A DNA stretch of 64,000 nt from Fusarium oxysporum f. sp. lycopersici 4287. Taxonomy: Eukaryota > Ascomycota > Sordariomycetes > Hypocreales > Nectriaceae. Under the pieces are notes generated by a model. It searched no databases, was not told the DNA's origin, and saw only the letters and a program-made list of their open reading frames with translations. The DNA lies in the NCBI RefSeq assembly GCF_000149955.1, contig NC_030991.1, positions 2,849,571 through 2,913,570 on the forward strand, read 5' to 3'. Position numbers and translations under genes: made by a program. Below are positions 44,367-55,382 of the stretch, piece after piece (position 1 is the first letter of the stretch; each line of letters opens with the position of its first letter).

Positions 44367-44997
44367 ACTGCAATGATGGGTTAGCCATTCATGTTCTCTG
44401 TCTCGTCGCCCATGATGCCCATCCTCCGACACCCATAGCCCACGGCATATGTAGGAAGCACAGCAACACGATTCCAATCCACGCACAGGCCTCTCAAACT
44501 CATGTTTTGCCTTCCCGTCACTATTTTCCCTTTCATTGGGTCTCTTTCTGCCTTTGTGCGCTTTGTCCAGCTCTGCCCCTTACCTCAGTCTCTCCTTATT
44601 GCGTGCGGCCCTTCACTCAATGCGCATAGACATAAAGGAAAGGAGAATCATGTTTCAAACTCACCTGGCCAAGAAATTGTAGCCTGTGATCATGCTCCTC
44701 TCTCATACGATAGATTTGACCAGGTGCTTCTTGCATCTCACCGCACGTCCGCTCGATGGTGGCATTTCGGTTGCCCTCCCTCTGCCAGCGCTGAATGTCT
44801 CGACACATCTTGTCATACCGGCGCTGCTTCTTCTCTGTGTCGTGGCAGATTTTGCACACATCTTTCTCGGTCTTGGTTTCGTAGACAAGCTTCAGGCCGC
44901 ACGTTTCGCCCATGCGGTATTCTTTGTTGCACAGTTGTCGATAGTGGCCCCAACGCCAGTAGCCGCATGCCCAGCGAGTCTGCTCAAAGTAGCACAT
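44365..44997 (-). CDS. Small Cys-rich conserved fungal protein
   Basis: The ATG at 44995-44997 begins MCYFEQTRWACGYWRWGHYR, followed by QLCNKEYRMGETCGLKLVYE, a CKIC pair (VCKICHDTEKKQRRYDKMCR) and a basic helical tail (DIQRWQREGNRNATIERTCG). I recognise this as a small conserved ascomycete protein with several zinc-ligand-like cysteines (residues 2, 11, 23, 33, 48, 51); its function is unknown. The coding exon probably ends at 44665, where a GTGAGT donor follows LGQ. A matching acceptor with a CTAAC branch lies at 44368, which would put a TAA immediately in frame and give a 111-residue protein. The alternative is read-through to the stop at 44617. The 297-nt intron is long for this genome, so the 3' end is an inference. 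Confidence 0.65.
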
Positions 44998-47328
44998 GGC
45001 CGAAGGGTCTTTGGGTGGTAATAAGAGTTTCAGTGGCGAGTATTCGAGACGGAAAAGGCAGGGTAGCTCTAGCTAGTCCGACAGAAGATCGTCCGGGCGG
45101 AAACGGAATTGTACGATGACAGATTCAGGTAGACGACGACTGCCGTACGATGCTCAATTCAAAGACGACCAACCTTGAACTTTCAAGTAAAAAAATGGAT
45201 CATCTTTCGGAGTTGTACAGTAATGAAATGACTTGAGGTTGAAAAGATAACGAAAACAAGGCATCGAGGCTGAGAGTCTTGTCCACCGGTTTGGCGGCTC
45301 GAGAGCGACTTGCGTCAAACGGTTGGCTCGCTTTCAAGCGTTGGTCGCTGGACGAACCACCAGGTTTGGGAGAGTTGAATTGACCGAACCTTCCTAATTG
45401 CGTATCCTGCGCCGCTGCGCAAATTAATTCTCCTCTGGTTACTCTCCGGGCCCATAATGCAGGCTCATCTCTGCGTGTTCCACTTCACACATGCTACGCT
45501 ACGCCCTTGAGAATAGGCTCTTCAAAGAAAGAAATGGTACCACCAGACTAATTCATTTAAGGCCAATCACCTGTGACTCTTCTGATACATCGACAAGCGC
45601 GCAGTATCTCGTATGTAGGGTAAGATCTCCAATCCCTATACCCTAGCCCTCCATGCTAGTGCACGTGAGCTACTGCAGGGTAACCCATTATGTGATCAAC
45701 TTCTGAGCTTCAACACCACATGGCCCTGCTGGATCTCAGTTGACAGTTGATGAGTAACTCCGGTGCTCAATTGTCTATCTATCGCGCCATACTATTCAAA
45801 TACACGTGATCAAAAGACAAAGGAACACCCCGTCATTGTTTGACCAGAGATCTGTCACCCGTAATGCGCAGGTACACGCGGGGCATCTACACACACCTAA
45901 AAGGGTACGTGGGGTTATAGGAGAGGGGTACAGTATGAGTACTGACAGGGGCGGAATTGACGTATCATCTTACGGCGCGACCCCGAATCCGGCCTTCAGC
46001 TGAAGGATCGGCCGGTGGTCCCCACAAAGGGGAACCACCCGCCGGCGTGTAGGAACCAGCCGGCGGCGACGGATGGGTCGACCACTTCCCCGATGAATTA
46101 TCCTGGCTGTGCAAAGAGATCGAGCGGAGCGCGAGTGTTGAGAGCCGCGACAGCGCTCACATGCATTGATCAATTGGCCGTTGCATCCACATTGAACAGA
46201 GCAGCAACCCCTAAGGTGTATTGTGGAGCCCCGGTGCACCGTGCTTTCAAGTCGTGTAAGCGGGTGAACTGAGCTCACGAAAGTTGGTGGGGGGTACTAA
46301 TATGCCACCGTAAGAGACGAGAAGCAACAACACGCTTTAGATGAACAGGCAATAGAGGTTTTTATGACTGATCAATACGGCGGGCAATTTCATCGATGCG
46401 CTGCTCTTGGCTTTATTGGAAGTGGACAATTACTGAGGAACTCAAATAGCATTGACAAAATTTCAAGGCTTGGTGTTTTCACATGGACGATCATGAACGC
46501 CTCATGTTGTCGTGAGATGACTGTGTCATTAGTCTTGGCTGCCACAACAGTCAAAGCATTTAGGGCTCTAATAGCTCATTCCAAAAGTCAAACGTAGACT
46601 TCAGTATCATCCTTGTCCTTCCATCCATCCAAACATCCATGGCCTGGTCTTACTGCCCGTCGCTTTCACCCTAATCCTTGACTCGAGATCAACCTTGCTT
46701 GTTCTATTCGTTTCTCTCTCCTCCTTTCCTTCCCGTGATGATCGATTCGTCATTGGCACCCCCTTTTCAACATTACCGCCTTGTTGCTCGATCCTCGTTC
46801 CTAGCGACCCTGGTTACCGCTCGACGACTTTCACCAATGACATATCACCAGACTCTGTATTACGACTCCGCCTGAAGACAACAACGTTGAACCTTGATGC
46901 TTGTTCGGAATCGCTTGTCTTTTTGATTCGTATAAAATATTGTGAATCCCCCTTATACTTGATCACTTCTTCAGAGATGCTTGCATCATACCTTCCGGAC
47001 TTCGGTCTTCCTCTCATTCAATCCCATCTGTACAACCTCCTGATGACTTGCTTTAATACTGAGGAATCAACGACTCCCTTACATATTTTATCACACTATC
47101 GGGGAAGTGTCAAGAAGCTTCTCCTAAGGTCACTATCACGTTGCCTCCTGCATCACCTTATGTGAGTATGACGAGTAATGTTCTGTACTGGAGGCTAATC
47201 TTATTCCCGCAGCACAAAGATATTCGGCCACACCTGAACTTGAACGGCTTCCACATTGCCAAATATCTTCTCCTTAGCATTATAAACCTCCTTTAGAAGA
47301 CACACAAGACATTGCTTCTGCCGACAAC
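44998..47328. other. Intergenic, with a likely 5' UTR intron at its right end
   Basis: No supported protein gene. 45806-46278 has two overlapping frames, one per strand, with no recognisable domain. From about 46600 the sequence becomes pyrimidine-rich on the plus strand. A well-formed 51-nt intron (GTGAGT at 47162 to CCCGCAG ending 47212, with CTAAT branch) precedes the microprotein start at 47329. This suggests that 46.7-47.3 kb is its spliced leader. The 156-codon frame at 46695-47165 has no motif and may be incidental. Confidence 0.45.
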
Positions 47329-47487
47329 ATGGCCAACGCTTGTGCCCACCAGTTTCGAATGATCAAATCAGACAATACTCTGGTCCAGTGGATTTGCCAA
47401 CACTGTCGCTCTGGTCCTCATTGGATGATTTGGGAATGTACATATTGTAAGCTGCATCTATGCCGACCTTGCACGCAGTCTGCTTGA
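47329..47487 (+). CDS. 52-residue Cys/His-rich microprotein (zinc-ribbon-like)
   Basis: A short uninterrupted frame, ATG at 47329 and TGA at 47485-47487. It starts MANACAHQFRMIKSDNTLVQ and continues WICQHCRSGPHWMIWECTYC to a KLHLCRPC ending. Cysteines 23, 26, 37, 40, 45 and 48 give C-x2-C-x10-C-x2-C-x4-C-x2-C, with His 7, 25, 31 and 43 nearby. This is ample to bind one or two zinc ions. The GPHW-x2-x-EC-x-YCK-x4-C-x2-C wording is familiar from short regions of Fusarium proteins, which raises confidence that it is real despite its size. A 5' UTR intron appears to precede it. Its function is unknown; a protein-interaction module is the likeliest guess. Confidence 0.6.
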   Translation: MANACAHQFRMIKSDNTLVQWICQHCRSGPHWMIWECTYCKLHLCRPCTQSA

Positions 47488-47972
47488 GACTGTGTCGAAA
47501 GCTCCTCGGCCAAGTCAGTGTATGGCATTCACGCGCGGACTGGGTGTGACTTCAATGTGTTTTGCAGTGCTATTTTGTCATGTCTTGGCTGTTGGGGCCG
47601 ACCTGACGGACACGGTGTGAGGATCAATGCAACCGGATGGACGGCTTGTCCGTTTTCAGGAGGCGCATATTCATATTTATATATAGAGAGAAAAAAGATT
47701 CAGCATTCATTCTAAGTATAGAAGCGCGAAATTACCTTGATAAGAAAGAGAAGGAAAGAAAATAGCAAGTGCCATGCGATGACCCCTTGATCCGTTCTAA
47801 ATTTGGTGGAAACAGAAGACACCATTCAGAGCAATGACACTCCTTCGTGGTCTCTTATGGCGCGTATGAATCAGTTCCAAAATGCCATGCCATGACGATG
47901 ATTATGATAAAATGATAGTGAGAGTCATCAGGACTGATCTCCAAGTCCCGGTGGGAAACATCTTCGACCCTA
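47488..47972. other. Intergenic, 3' flanks
   Basis: Downstream DNA of the microprotein gene (plus) and of the Zn2Cys6 gene (minus). It contains an AT-rich tract with TATTTATATATAG near 47675, compatible with 3' processing signals. No gene is supported. Confidence 0.5.
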
Positions 47973-50900
47973 TCACTGCCGGTGCGATGTGTTTATCTGC
48001 AAATGGTGAGGCATGGATCGTAGATGCCCTTGGACGCACATTTGATGAGGCATCGGAGGCTGCGCAGCCATGAGAACAGGCCTTGGAGTATGGCAGCCAG
48101 GTGTGCTTGTGCCGCTCGAGAAGCTCGAGTTGGGCCGAGGATCATAGCTGAAAAGATCTCTCTGCAGGCCTTCTAGAATATGCATGTCCGTTAGAAGTGC
48201 GCTCGTTGCTGTTGCCGACTGTCGCAAGAACTGGATCGTCTTGTGGAACAGTGTTCGGAGGAGTTCTTCATCCACGTAAGTGCGAAGGATTCGGTCACGG
48301 AATGCAGCTGATAAGATTAAGAGGTTGCCCCATTGCCTAGAACGTGGTCAGTTTGAGGTGCAGGCAGTTCGTAGGAGGGAGGACACACGCGTGAGCTGTG
48401 CCGAAAACATTGGGTGATAATCGGCCTTTTGTCTCCGAGACCATGGAAGGCACGGGTGCTCTCGATAAGCGCCTTGATGCCCTTTTTGGCCAACTCGACA
48501 ACTTGAGGATCGATATCGCCATGCGTTCTGGCTTTGGGGTGAATGGCAGGTGCAGTGATATCCTGTCGAAACTCGGAGCTGACGCTGGGAAAGTTGGGGC
48601 TTGATGCATGGTTCTTGAGGGAGTGCGAGAACTGCAGAATTTGTCGGATGAATGGGCGGTAAGTGATAACCTGAGCTCCCCAGTACTTTGCCCGCAGTCT
48701 TGCAGCCAGAATATCGTCTGCGGGTGGATCATCCTCTCTGAATGCGAAGCTGGGAGCGACCCAATGCATGCCCGAGACAGCATCAGAAACAAGGTCGACA
48801 TTTCGGAACTTATCCTTGCATGGTTTAGCCGAATCCTCAGGGGCGTAGAACATTCGGTGGATTCTGTTGAGATGAGTTCGCAGATATAGCTGTCCTGGGT
48901 AGCTGTCCAGGATACGCTGGTCGAAACCTTGCAAGAGACTCATGTTGGGGTGCGGCATGTCATCTTCGTACGAGAGCAACCCCGATGGAGGGAGTTGAAG
49001 CTCCGCAATAAGATCACTTTCTAACTGCAGGCAAGTCCAGAATGTGAGAGCAAGTTGGTTGTACTCGGTTTCCTGAATGAGCTCGCTATTTCGCTTGATT
49101 CGTCTCATTTTGTCCAAGCTCCTGGCATCTTGTTAGTCACTCATTACCTGTGTTTTATTGAAGGCCTTAACACTTACGGTCGCATAATGGCCTGCAGCTT
49201 GTGGCTGGCCATGTAAATGAAAGCAAAACTCTCCATTGGTCTACCCAGCTGGCCATGATATAACCCAGCAAAGATGTTGGCGTACACATTCTTCATGTTG
49301 TTGTAAGCGCCAGTGTGGTTGCCAAGGATATCCGTAGCATATGCAAAGTACTCTAAGCCAGGAATAACCTCGCAGTTTTTCTTGGGGATGTGACCAGCGC
49401 CGGAATCACCCATGCCACGAATTGATGGGCAGTTGTCAGGGTTCTCGCCCGCTTCTGCCTTTGGTGAGGGAAGACCTGATGAGTGCGAGTGCGATGGATA
49501 TTCTGGGCCAGAGCATCGATTGGCCCTTGGTGGGATGGCTCCATTGCAAATGACTGGGCTGTCATGAGAAGGAGGCTCTGTAGGATGGACGACATCGGGC
49601 ACATTATTGCGGCGAAGACAAACTTTACCCAGAGCCAGAACCGTGAGAACTAGAGCAGTGTGGATGGACCGATCTGGTCGACCAGTGCGAGATGGCGCGG
49701 GTGGTGGTGGCTCGGAGCCATCCGGCCCCGGCGATCGTTTTCTCTTTGAGCCTGCAACTTCTTCCGTCTGCGAGCCTCCTCCAACGGCAAAGGTGGGCTT
49801 TGATGTTTGTGGTTTTGCTGAACGTGGCTGTGATGCTGGGAGGTTATCCAGAAAGTGTCTGACCCAATAGTCCAAAAGCTTAGGTTGAATAATAGGGTGC
49901 ATGTTGAGAATGTTCTCCTTAAAACTTTCCACATACGCCCACACTTTCGTCTCAGAGAAATCGGGATTGCCATCAACCAAAACGCCTCCCTTGTATTCCA
50001 CTTGATCAGGAGGGCTGAGTCCACCAAGCTGGCCCCAATCAGTCGCTGGCGAAGGGGAAACCATATTGGATGAATCGTCCACCATGTCCAAGTTAACATA
50101 GTCGGTCGGTTCTCGAATACGTCGCGATGGGTGAGAATCTTCACCTCGGCCATAAACAATCAGAACGCCTCTGTTCTGTTCTTGGCTGATGGGATATTCG
50201 CTAATGTATCGAACACCTTCGCGCTCAACGTGATGTTTTGTAAGCTCCCGAATGGAAGGCCATTCCAAGAGCAGGCCTGCCAAAGTCGTATGATTGATGG
50301 GAATCGCGGGCTCACCAGGGGGAACGGGTGGGCCTGGCTCTACCTCCATCTCGTCCTCAGCCATCATACGCAGTGGCATAGGCTCCGACGATGGGTGGTC
50401 GCGATGGGCGCCATTATAGTACGGGTCTACAGAACCGCTGTTGGCAACGTAAGGCGATGCTGGCGCTCGCTTGTATTCGTCCTCCACTGACAGTTCCGTC
50501 TCGGGAGCTGATGTCGCAATACGCTTGGACAAAAGGGACTCAATCTGGACCAATCTCTGGTCAAATCCCCCTAGATGCGATATGATCGAGTTCAGCGAAG
50601 TCTGAGCCGAACCGAGGCATTCTAGAATGTCGGCTTGAGCCTTATCCGCCCTGTTAAACATCTTAGTTTTTGCTTCCAAGTCAATGAAAAGTTTCATGAA
50701 ACCTACGCTTTGGGCACCGGGTCGCGGTATTTGCAATCCACTCGCTTTTCCTTGCAAGTTCTGCATGGTTTCATTTCATCGCACTTGGCCTTCAGATGCC
50801 GACAGCTGTCGCATGCCTGCCTCCAGTTAGAACTTGCGCTCTTCCAATTCTCAAGAGGCTTATACCTGAGAAGCTCGATTGTTCTTCTTCTTAGCCGGGC

Positions 50901-51484
50901 CAGACGACGAATAGACATCATAGAAGGGTTCGTGAGGAATTGAAGGATAACCTCCATGTTGCTCATAGGGCGTCTGATGGGGTACGGAAGTAGCCGGTAG
51001 GAAGCTGGGCGCACGATAGTCACCCAGTGTCGGATGCATAGAAGGCGCGTCTTCATAATTCACGTGTCGCGGTGGATTATCAAGGTATGTGCCAGGAGGC
51101 GGAGGAGGTGGTGGGAGCGAGGTCGGCGGGTGATGTGGTGTTGACAACATCCCTTCAGACGCATGGCCCGTCGAGTTAGGTTGGTGTCCATCCTCAGTAC
51201 GGCCCCGTTTTACGGGAGGATCTCTTGGGCCGTACGGCGGGTATGGGTAATCCGTTGGATGCGCTGGCGATGGCGGCGGACGTGGATGCTGCTGCGCGTG
51301 CTGCTGCTGTGGTGGGTGTTGAGGCTGTTGTTGCTGTTGGTGATAGTCTTGGACAGGAGGATGGGGCTCTAGTTCGCGATGACAAACGTTAGACAGGTCA
51401 AGGAGGGCAATGCCGAGAAGAGCTTGGAGGAGGAAGGGAAGAACTATGATGGACAGTACCGGCTGAAAGTGAAAGAGTACTCAT
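47973..51484 (-). CDS. Zn2Cys6 fungal transcription factor, C-terminus frameshifted
   Basis: Predicted exons are 51484-51460, 51368-50866, 50816-50707, 50650-49178, 49121-48389 and 48336-47973. The start is MSTLSLSA, followed by a Gln/Pro-rich region. The zinc cluster (residues 177-206, ACDSCRHLKAKCDEMKPCRT then CKEKRVDCKY) has the exact C-x2-C-x6-C-x5-C-x2-C-x6-C spacing of binuclear-cluster activators. The long middle carries the fungal-specific regulatory region (for example SFKENILNMHPIIQPKLLDY). All junctions keep frame except within exon 5. There, one extra C in the GGG/CCC run at 48412-48414 shifts PIIT-NVFGTAHA out of frame, and normal splicing then gives a stop after about 961 residues instead of about 1068. 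It is a nuclear regulator with unknown target genes; the shift is either a real truncation or a sequencing error. Confidence 0.85.
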
Positions 51485-52322
51485 TTCGAAATCAGGCTGA
51501 GAACTTGTGGAACTTGGAGAGGGGCTGCGTCATGGCGAACCACCAGGCTGCCTTGTCGGGTTGCACAGCATTTTAAGTCAGTCCCTGCTCTGCATCAAAC
51601 CCGGAAGACCGGAGGGACGAGATTGACCCCTCGTTTGCAGAAATTACGTACATCATGGTTATCAAGGGGATGATCTTGATTTTCCTCTCTGCACCCATGG
51701 AATGTAGCATGACCGCGCGCTGTTGGTTGCTTGTCCGAAATCTAACCTCGCGCACTTCTGCCCCATAAGGCAAGGTGACGTTTCAGGACCCACAAAAGCG
51801 TGGGATGTGCCGTTCGTGCCTCGAATGCCATTTCAGCTCCAAGCTTGGACCCGCGCGACAGGGGTCTTTGATCGTATCTCGCCACACCCAGGATGCTGAA
51901 CAAGGTTGGCGCACGGGGCTGTTAGCGGCATAGTGTTGCCTCCAGGTCGTCATGTATACAGTGTCATCTCAAGAGTAACGGCCGATCATCCCCGCTGGTC
52001 CCTGACATCTTTCGCTAGCGGGCAATTGTCATTAGCACGCGTCCACCACGATAACAACCATGTAGACGAAACGCACTAGCCAATTTCGATTGAGCAACAT
52101 CTCAGACGTTGGTGTAAACCCCACGCGAGATGGACATGAATCTGGCCATCATATCAATTCCACGTTTAGCACAATCTTGGATGCTTTTCCCCTTCCAAGA
52201 TCCTCTGACAGAGCGGCTTCTTTTTTAATAAAAAAAACTGTGGCTACCTCCTCCCGGAATCTATCTTACTCTCTTGATGTATTAGACATGGGAATCGTCT
52301 CATACTGACATAGCATCCTATC
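51485..52322. other. Promoter region between divergent genes
   Basis: Lies between the Zn2Cys6 gene (minus, start at 51484) and the small gene at 52323 (plus), so it should hold both promoters. Short frames at 51573-51773 and 52090-52308 show no domain. No recognisable operator could be assigned. Confidence 0.45.
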
Positions 52323-52722
52323 ATGATCTTTATAAATTTGTTCGAAAAAGTAGGCCTTGTCGGGAGTCTAGACGAAGATACAAGTGATATTTATACCGAA
52401 GCAAGTGACTACGAGGTTGGGAGTAATTTCAATAATGAGGTGGGCAAGCCCGTTCTGACTTTTACATTGATCTTAATCATTCACAGTTGACGACACTCGG
52501 TGAACGTCAGAAAGAAATCGCCTTTCAAGTCTTATTGGATCTTTTCTGCCCGCAAGTATATCAGCAAGTATTATAAGAAACCATCTAACGTGATTGCAGA
52601 CGGTACAAAAGAATCAATATTCTCCAGACTCGATACTCCGTCTTCTGGATCTACGCAATCGCTTTGTATGTTTTCTTCAAGTTGGAGATTTGTTTCGGCG
52701 CATATATAATCGCGCGAAATAG
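52323..52722 (+). CDS. Small three-exon gene, unknown function
   Basis: Exons 52323-52439, 52487-52555 and 52600-52722 join in phase 0 to give 102 residues. The introns are 47 nt (GTGGGC..TCACAG) and 44 nt (GTATAT..TTGCAG, with a perfect CTAAC branch). Each exon is too short to stand out alone. The product starts MIFINLFEKVGLVGSLDEDT and has an acidic stretch (DIYTEASDYEVGS). It then forms likely helices in TLGERQKEIAFQVLLDLFCP and SILRLLDLRNRFVCFLQVGD and ends RIYNRAK. Leucine-rich amphipathic helices suggest a protein-interaction role, but I recognise no family. Clean splicing in three exons with no internal stop is the main evidence for reality. Confidence 0.6.
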
Positions 52723-53174
52723 CTTCTCGCTCTCCCAAATAAGAACATGTATCTATACTAGTACGTTCATGTAGCTGAATCAAATCGTTGCCAGGTACTA
52801 CATGCACTGAGTATTATCAAAAAGTCATCTGCTGAACACAGATACAAGAGACAAGAACGTTCAGCACCAATCGTCCATGAGCCTCTTCTGATGCCATCTC
52901 GTACACCATTACAACAAGACTTTTGACCGTAGTCGCTTCCAATAGGTTGACTCCTGGCCTGTACCAATGGCAATTCGCGCTTTGAACTTCTTATTGTTGC
53001 TCTTGTCCATCCGCAGCTCAATGTTCTTCAGTAATTTCATTTCTCAAATTTTTGACTTCACATTGCCCTAAATCTAATCACTAACCTCACCAATTGCACT
53101 TGGCCTTGAATTCCCATCATCTCTTCTCTATTTACCTTCTCTTTCTTTTATTCCTCTTTTTACGCTCAATTACC
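52723..53174. other. Intergenic, 3' flanks
   Basis: Between the 3' end of the small three-exon gene and the 3' end of the JmjC gene. CT-rich tracts are present at 53090-53165. Minus-strand frames at 52571-52807 and 52767-53021 overlap the small gene's last exon and have no motif. Confidence 0.45.
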
Positions 53175-54647
53175 TTAATTAGTATCTGCATTCAAGTTAG
53201 TAACACCCATCATCAAGTCAGGATGCAATCTCACCTCTATCGTTGCTACATTTCTTTTGGTTTCTTCTGATCCTCCAATCGCATCAACGTCGCCATGCTG
53301 TATTCGTTTCTTAATTATATTAAGAGCGCTATCCAGCATACGCAAAGTGTTTTCATCCTTCATATATTCGTTGGTTATCTTAGGGTCGTCGCGCTGTGTC
53401 TCCAACACCTCCAACCAAATCGTGATATCACACGATCTCAGAATGTGGCCGGTTATGGAAACCGTGACTTCTAATCGAACAACAGCATGTACGGTCCCGG
53501 GCGGGAACCAGATGGTCTGCTTTGGTCTCAAAACCACGTACCGAACTTTGCCGTTATTATACCCACGGTCCTTTCTCCAAGCCTCTCTGTCTTCCTTCGA
53601 GAAATTAGCCATGAACAAAAATCCCAACTTCCCTTGCTGAACTGTGATCCAGGTGCCCCAACCGTTGCTGTCAATATGAAAGTCGGAATTCGCCCCCGCC
53701 TGGCCTATAAGCATGCCTTTCTCAAACATTTTATACTGCCACACCTCAACCGTTGATGCAGCGTCTCTTTGAGCGGATTTGTTTTTAAGGCTACCATCTT
53801 GAATGAAATGAAGCAATCGACAGTGATAGGATACTAGGAACTTCGGGTGAACGTTTGGGAACGGGCATCGACAATCTAGCAAATTCCATGGGTCCTTGGG
53901 CGTCCCGTCAGTTAGAAATTTCTCAGCGACCTCCCTTATCGTGCGCTTTTCGTAGGATTCTTTTAGTCTGGGACGGCTTGAGGGCTGCACATATACCATG
54001 AGATCTTCATCATGTCTCCACTGATCGAATGTTTCTTTGATAGGTAGTTCGTCTGATTTCCATTGAAGAGGCTGCTGATTTTCAGCGATGATTGGAACCT
54101 TGCTATCGATCACAGCCTTTTCGCAATCCTCATCGCTGGTGCAAAAACGGATTTCTATATCGCCTTGGCTTTCATCTGTGTTGGGGTGTGAAGCGCCAAC
54201 CAGATGAGAATAAAGATTCTTGGCAGTTTGTTCACCATGGGTGATTGCTTCTTCGCCAGCGCAGAATCTGCTCTTGAGATCTTCCAGAGCCTTCTTTTTC
54301 CATTCTTTATATTCTTGGGGGGTATTGTAGGGATAAGTTGCATTTAAAGGTTGGCTAGCAACTGGGAATTGCTCTCCTTGTTTTCCAGTCTTCGGGCGGC
54401 ATCTCCACTGGTTCTTTTTTGAATGCGATTTTTTGCAATGGGGGCAAATTTCTGCATCCTGTGCCTTGCGGGCTCTACTGAAATGATGAGCTTGGCGCAC
54501 ATGCCTGCCTATGTCTGATTCCGATTTCGGTTCCTTATGGTTCCATTTACAGATCCCGGGTTGTCTCTCAACAGCTAAATGTGCGTCCTCTGGGCCAGTG
54601 ACAGTAATTTGGGTCGGGCGCTCATTGGTGATATTTGTTAATAGCAT
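53175..54647 (-). CDS. JmjC-domain protein with N-terminal Cys/His region
   Basis: 490 residues, single exon, ATG at 54645-54647. Residues 30-85 hold Cys/His pairs reminiscent of a degenerate zinc finger (CKWNHKEPKSESDIGRHVRQ, then EICPHCKKSHSKKNQWRC). Residues 310-405 match a JmjC fold. SDFHIDSNGWGTWITVQQGK supplies the HxD iron ligands (H324, D326), VVLRPKQTIWFPPGTVHAVV gives the distal His (H387) in the usual PPGTxHAV context, and ITGHIL follows. Such proteins are Fe(II)/2-oxoglutarate oxygenases, often histone or protein demethylases or hydroxylases. All three metal ligands are kept, so activity is plausible; the substrate is unknown. A 12-bp minisatellite starts about 33 bp upstream of the ATG. 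Confidence 0.8.
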   Translation of the reverse strand: MLLTNITNERPTQITVTGPEDAHLAVERQPGICKWNHKEPKSESDIGRHVRQAHHFSRARKAQDAEICPHCKKSHSKKNQWRCRPKTGKQGEQFPVASQPLNATYPYNTPQEYKEWKKKALEDLKSRFCAGEEAITHGEQTAKNLYSHLVGASHPNTDESQGDIEIRFCTSDEDCEKAVIDSKVPIIAENQQPLQWKSDELPIKETFDQWRHDEDLMVYVQPSSRPRLKESYEKRTIREVAEKFLTDGTPKDPWNLLDCRCPFPNVHPKFLVSYHCRLLHFIQDGSLKNKSAQRDAASTVEVWQYKMFEKGMLIGQAGANSDFHIDSNGWGTWITVQQGKLGFLFMANFSKEDREAWRKDRGYNNGKVRYVVLRPKQTIWFPPGTVHAVVRLEVTVSITGHILRSCDITIWLEVLETQRDDPKITNEYMKDENTLRMLDSALNIIKKRIQHGDVDAIGGSEETKRNVATIEVRLHPDLMMGVTNLNADTN

Positions 54648-54679
54648 AGGTGTAGCTGGGCTAGACCTAGGTTATCAGG

Positions 54680-54828
54680 GTGCTTAGTGAGGAAGTGCTT
54701 GAGGAAGTGCTTGAGGAGGTGCTTGAGGAAGTGCTTGAGGAGGTGCTTGAGGAAGTGCTTGAGGAAGTGCTTGAGGAAGTGCTTGAGGAAGTGCTTGAGG
54801 AGGAAGTGCTTGAGGAGGTGCTTGAGGG
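54680..54828. repeat. 12-bp minisatellite upstream of the JmjC gene
   Basis: About twelve copies of GTGCTTGAGGAA or GTGCTTGAGGAG in tandem, the two variants alternating irregularly, with one 3-nt insertion near 54801. All copies but that one keep multiples of three, so long frames spelling VLEE (plus) or LKHF (minus) appear. These are products of the repeat and not evidence for a gene. The array is immediately upstream of the JmjC start codon on the minus strand and could affect its promoter or leader. Confidence 0.93.
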
Positions 54829-55382
54829 CAAGACAACAATGCTTTCTCAGAGTTCTAGCCACATGCGACCAACTTTGCTTTTCGACAACCGGTATTCAAA
54901 GGGCTGCCATGCCCCCTGCATAGCGGTGAGGCTACGATAACCAGACATGAAGATACTATTCGCACTCCCTCGAGCAAACCCGGCTCTGTTCAAACGAGGC
55001 TGTTGGATCATCCCAACCCGTCCCCATCCCAGCCAGCCATGGCTGCATTCCGTTCTCTCGTACCCTGCAACTACTTCCCTTTCTCGAACCTGCATTGCGT
55101 ACCTTGCATTCGCAGGGATCTAGAGAGAGCGCCCAAAAGATGGTTCACGCTACCGTATATATCCTTTGCTTCTACCGAGGCTCTTAAATTACATACAATA
55201 CGCTTCTGGTCTTGTCTTGATCTGTTTCTCCTCATTGTTAATATAAGTATACCACACATAGAAAACATCTAGAGTTCCTGAACAAAGATCTCATGAACTA
55301 CGCGCCTTGAAGTTCGTTGTGGGGGGCGCTAGTCCCCGATTTGCATTAGGCTGATCGGAGGTACGTTCTAAGATTAAATAGG

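Noticed and set aside
44502..45119. 205-codon plus-strand frame
   Set aside because: It lies antisense to the recognisable Cys-rich minus-strand gene and has no domain of its own.
51163..51385. Arg/Leu/Trp-rich plus-strand frame and Ala/Ser/Thr-rich minus-strand frame
   Set aside because: Both are shadows of the Gln/Pro-rich exon of the Zn2Cys6 gene in the third frame.
54680..54940. Coding of a VLEE-repeat or LKHF-repeat protein
   Set aside because: The 12-bp period keeps several frames open on both strands at once; there is no start context, conserved flanks or plausible product beyond the array.
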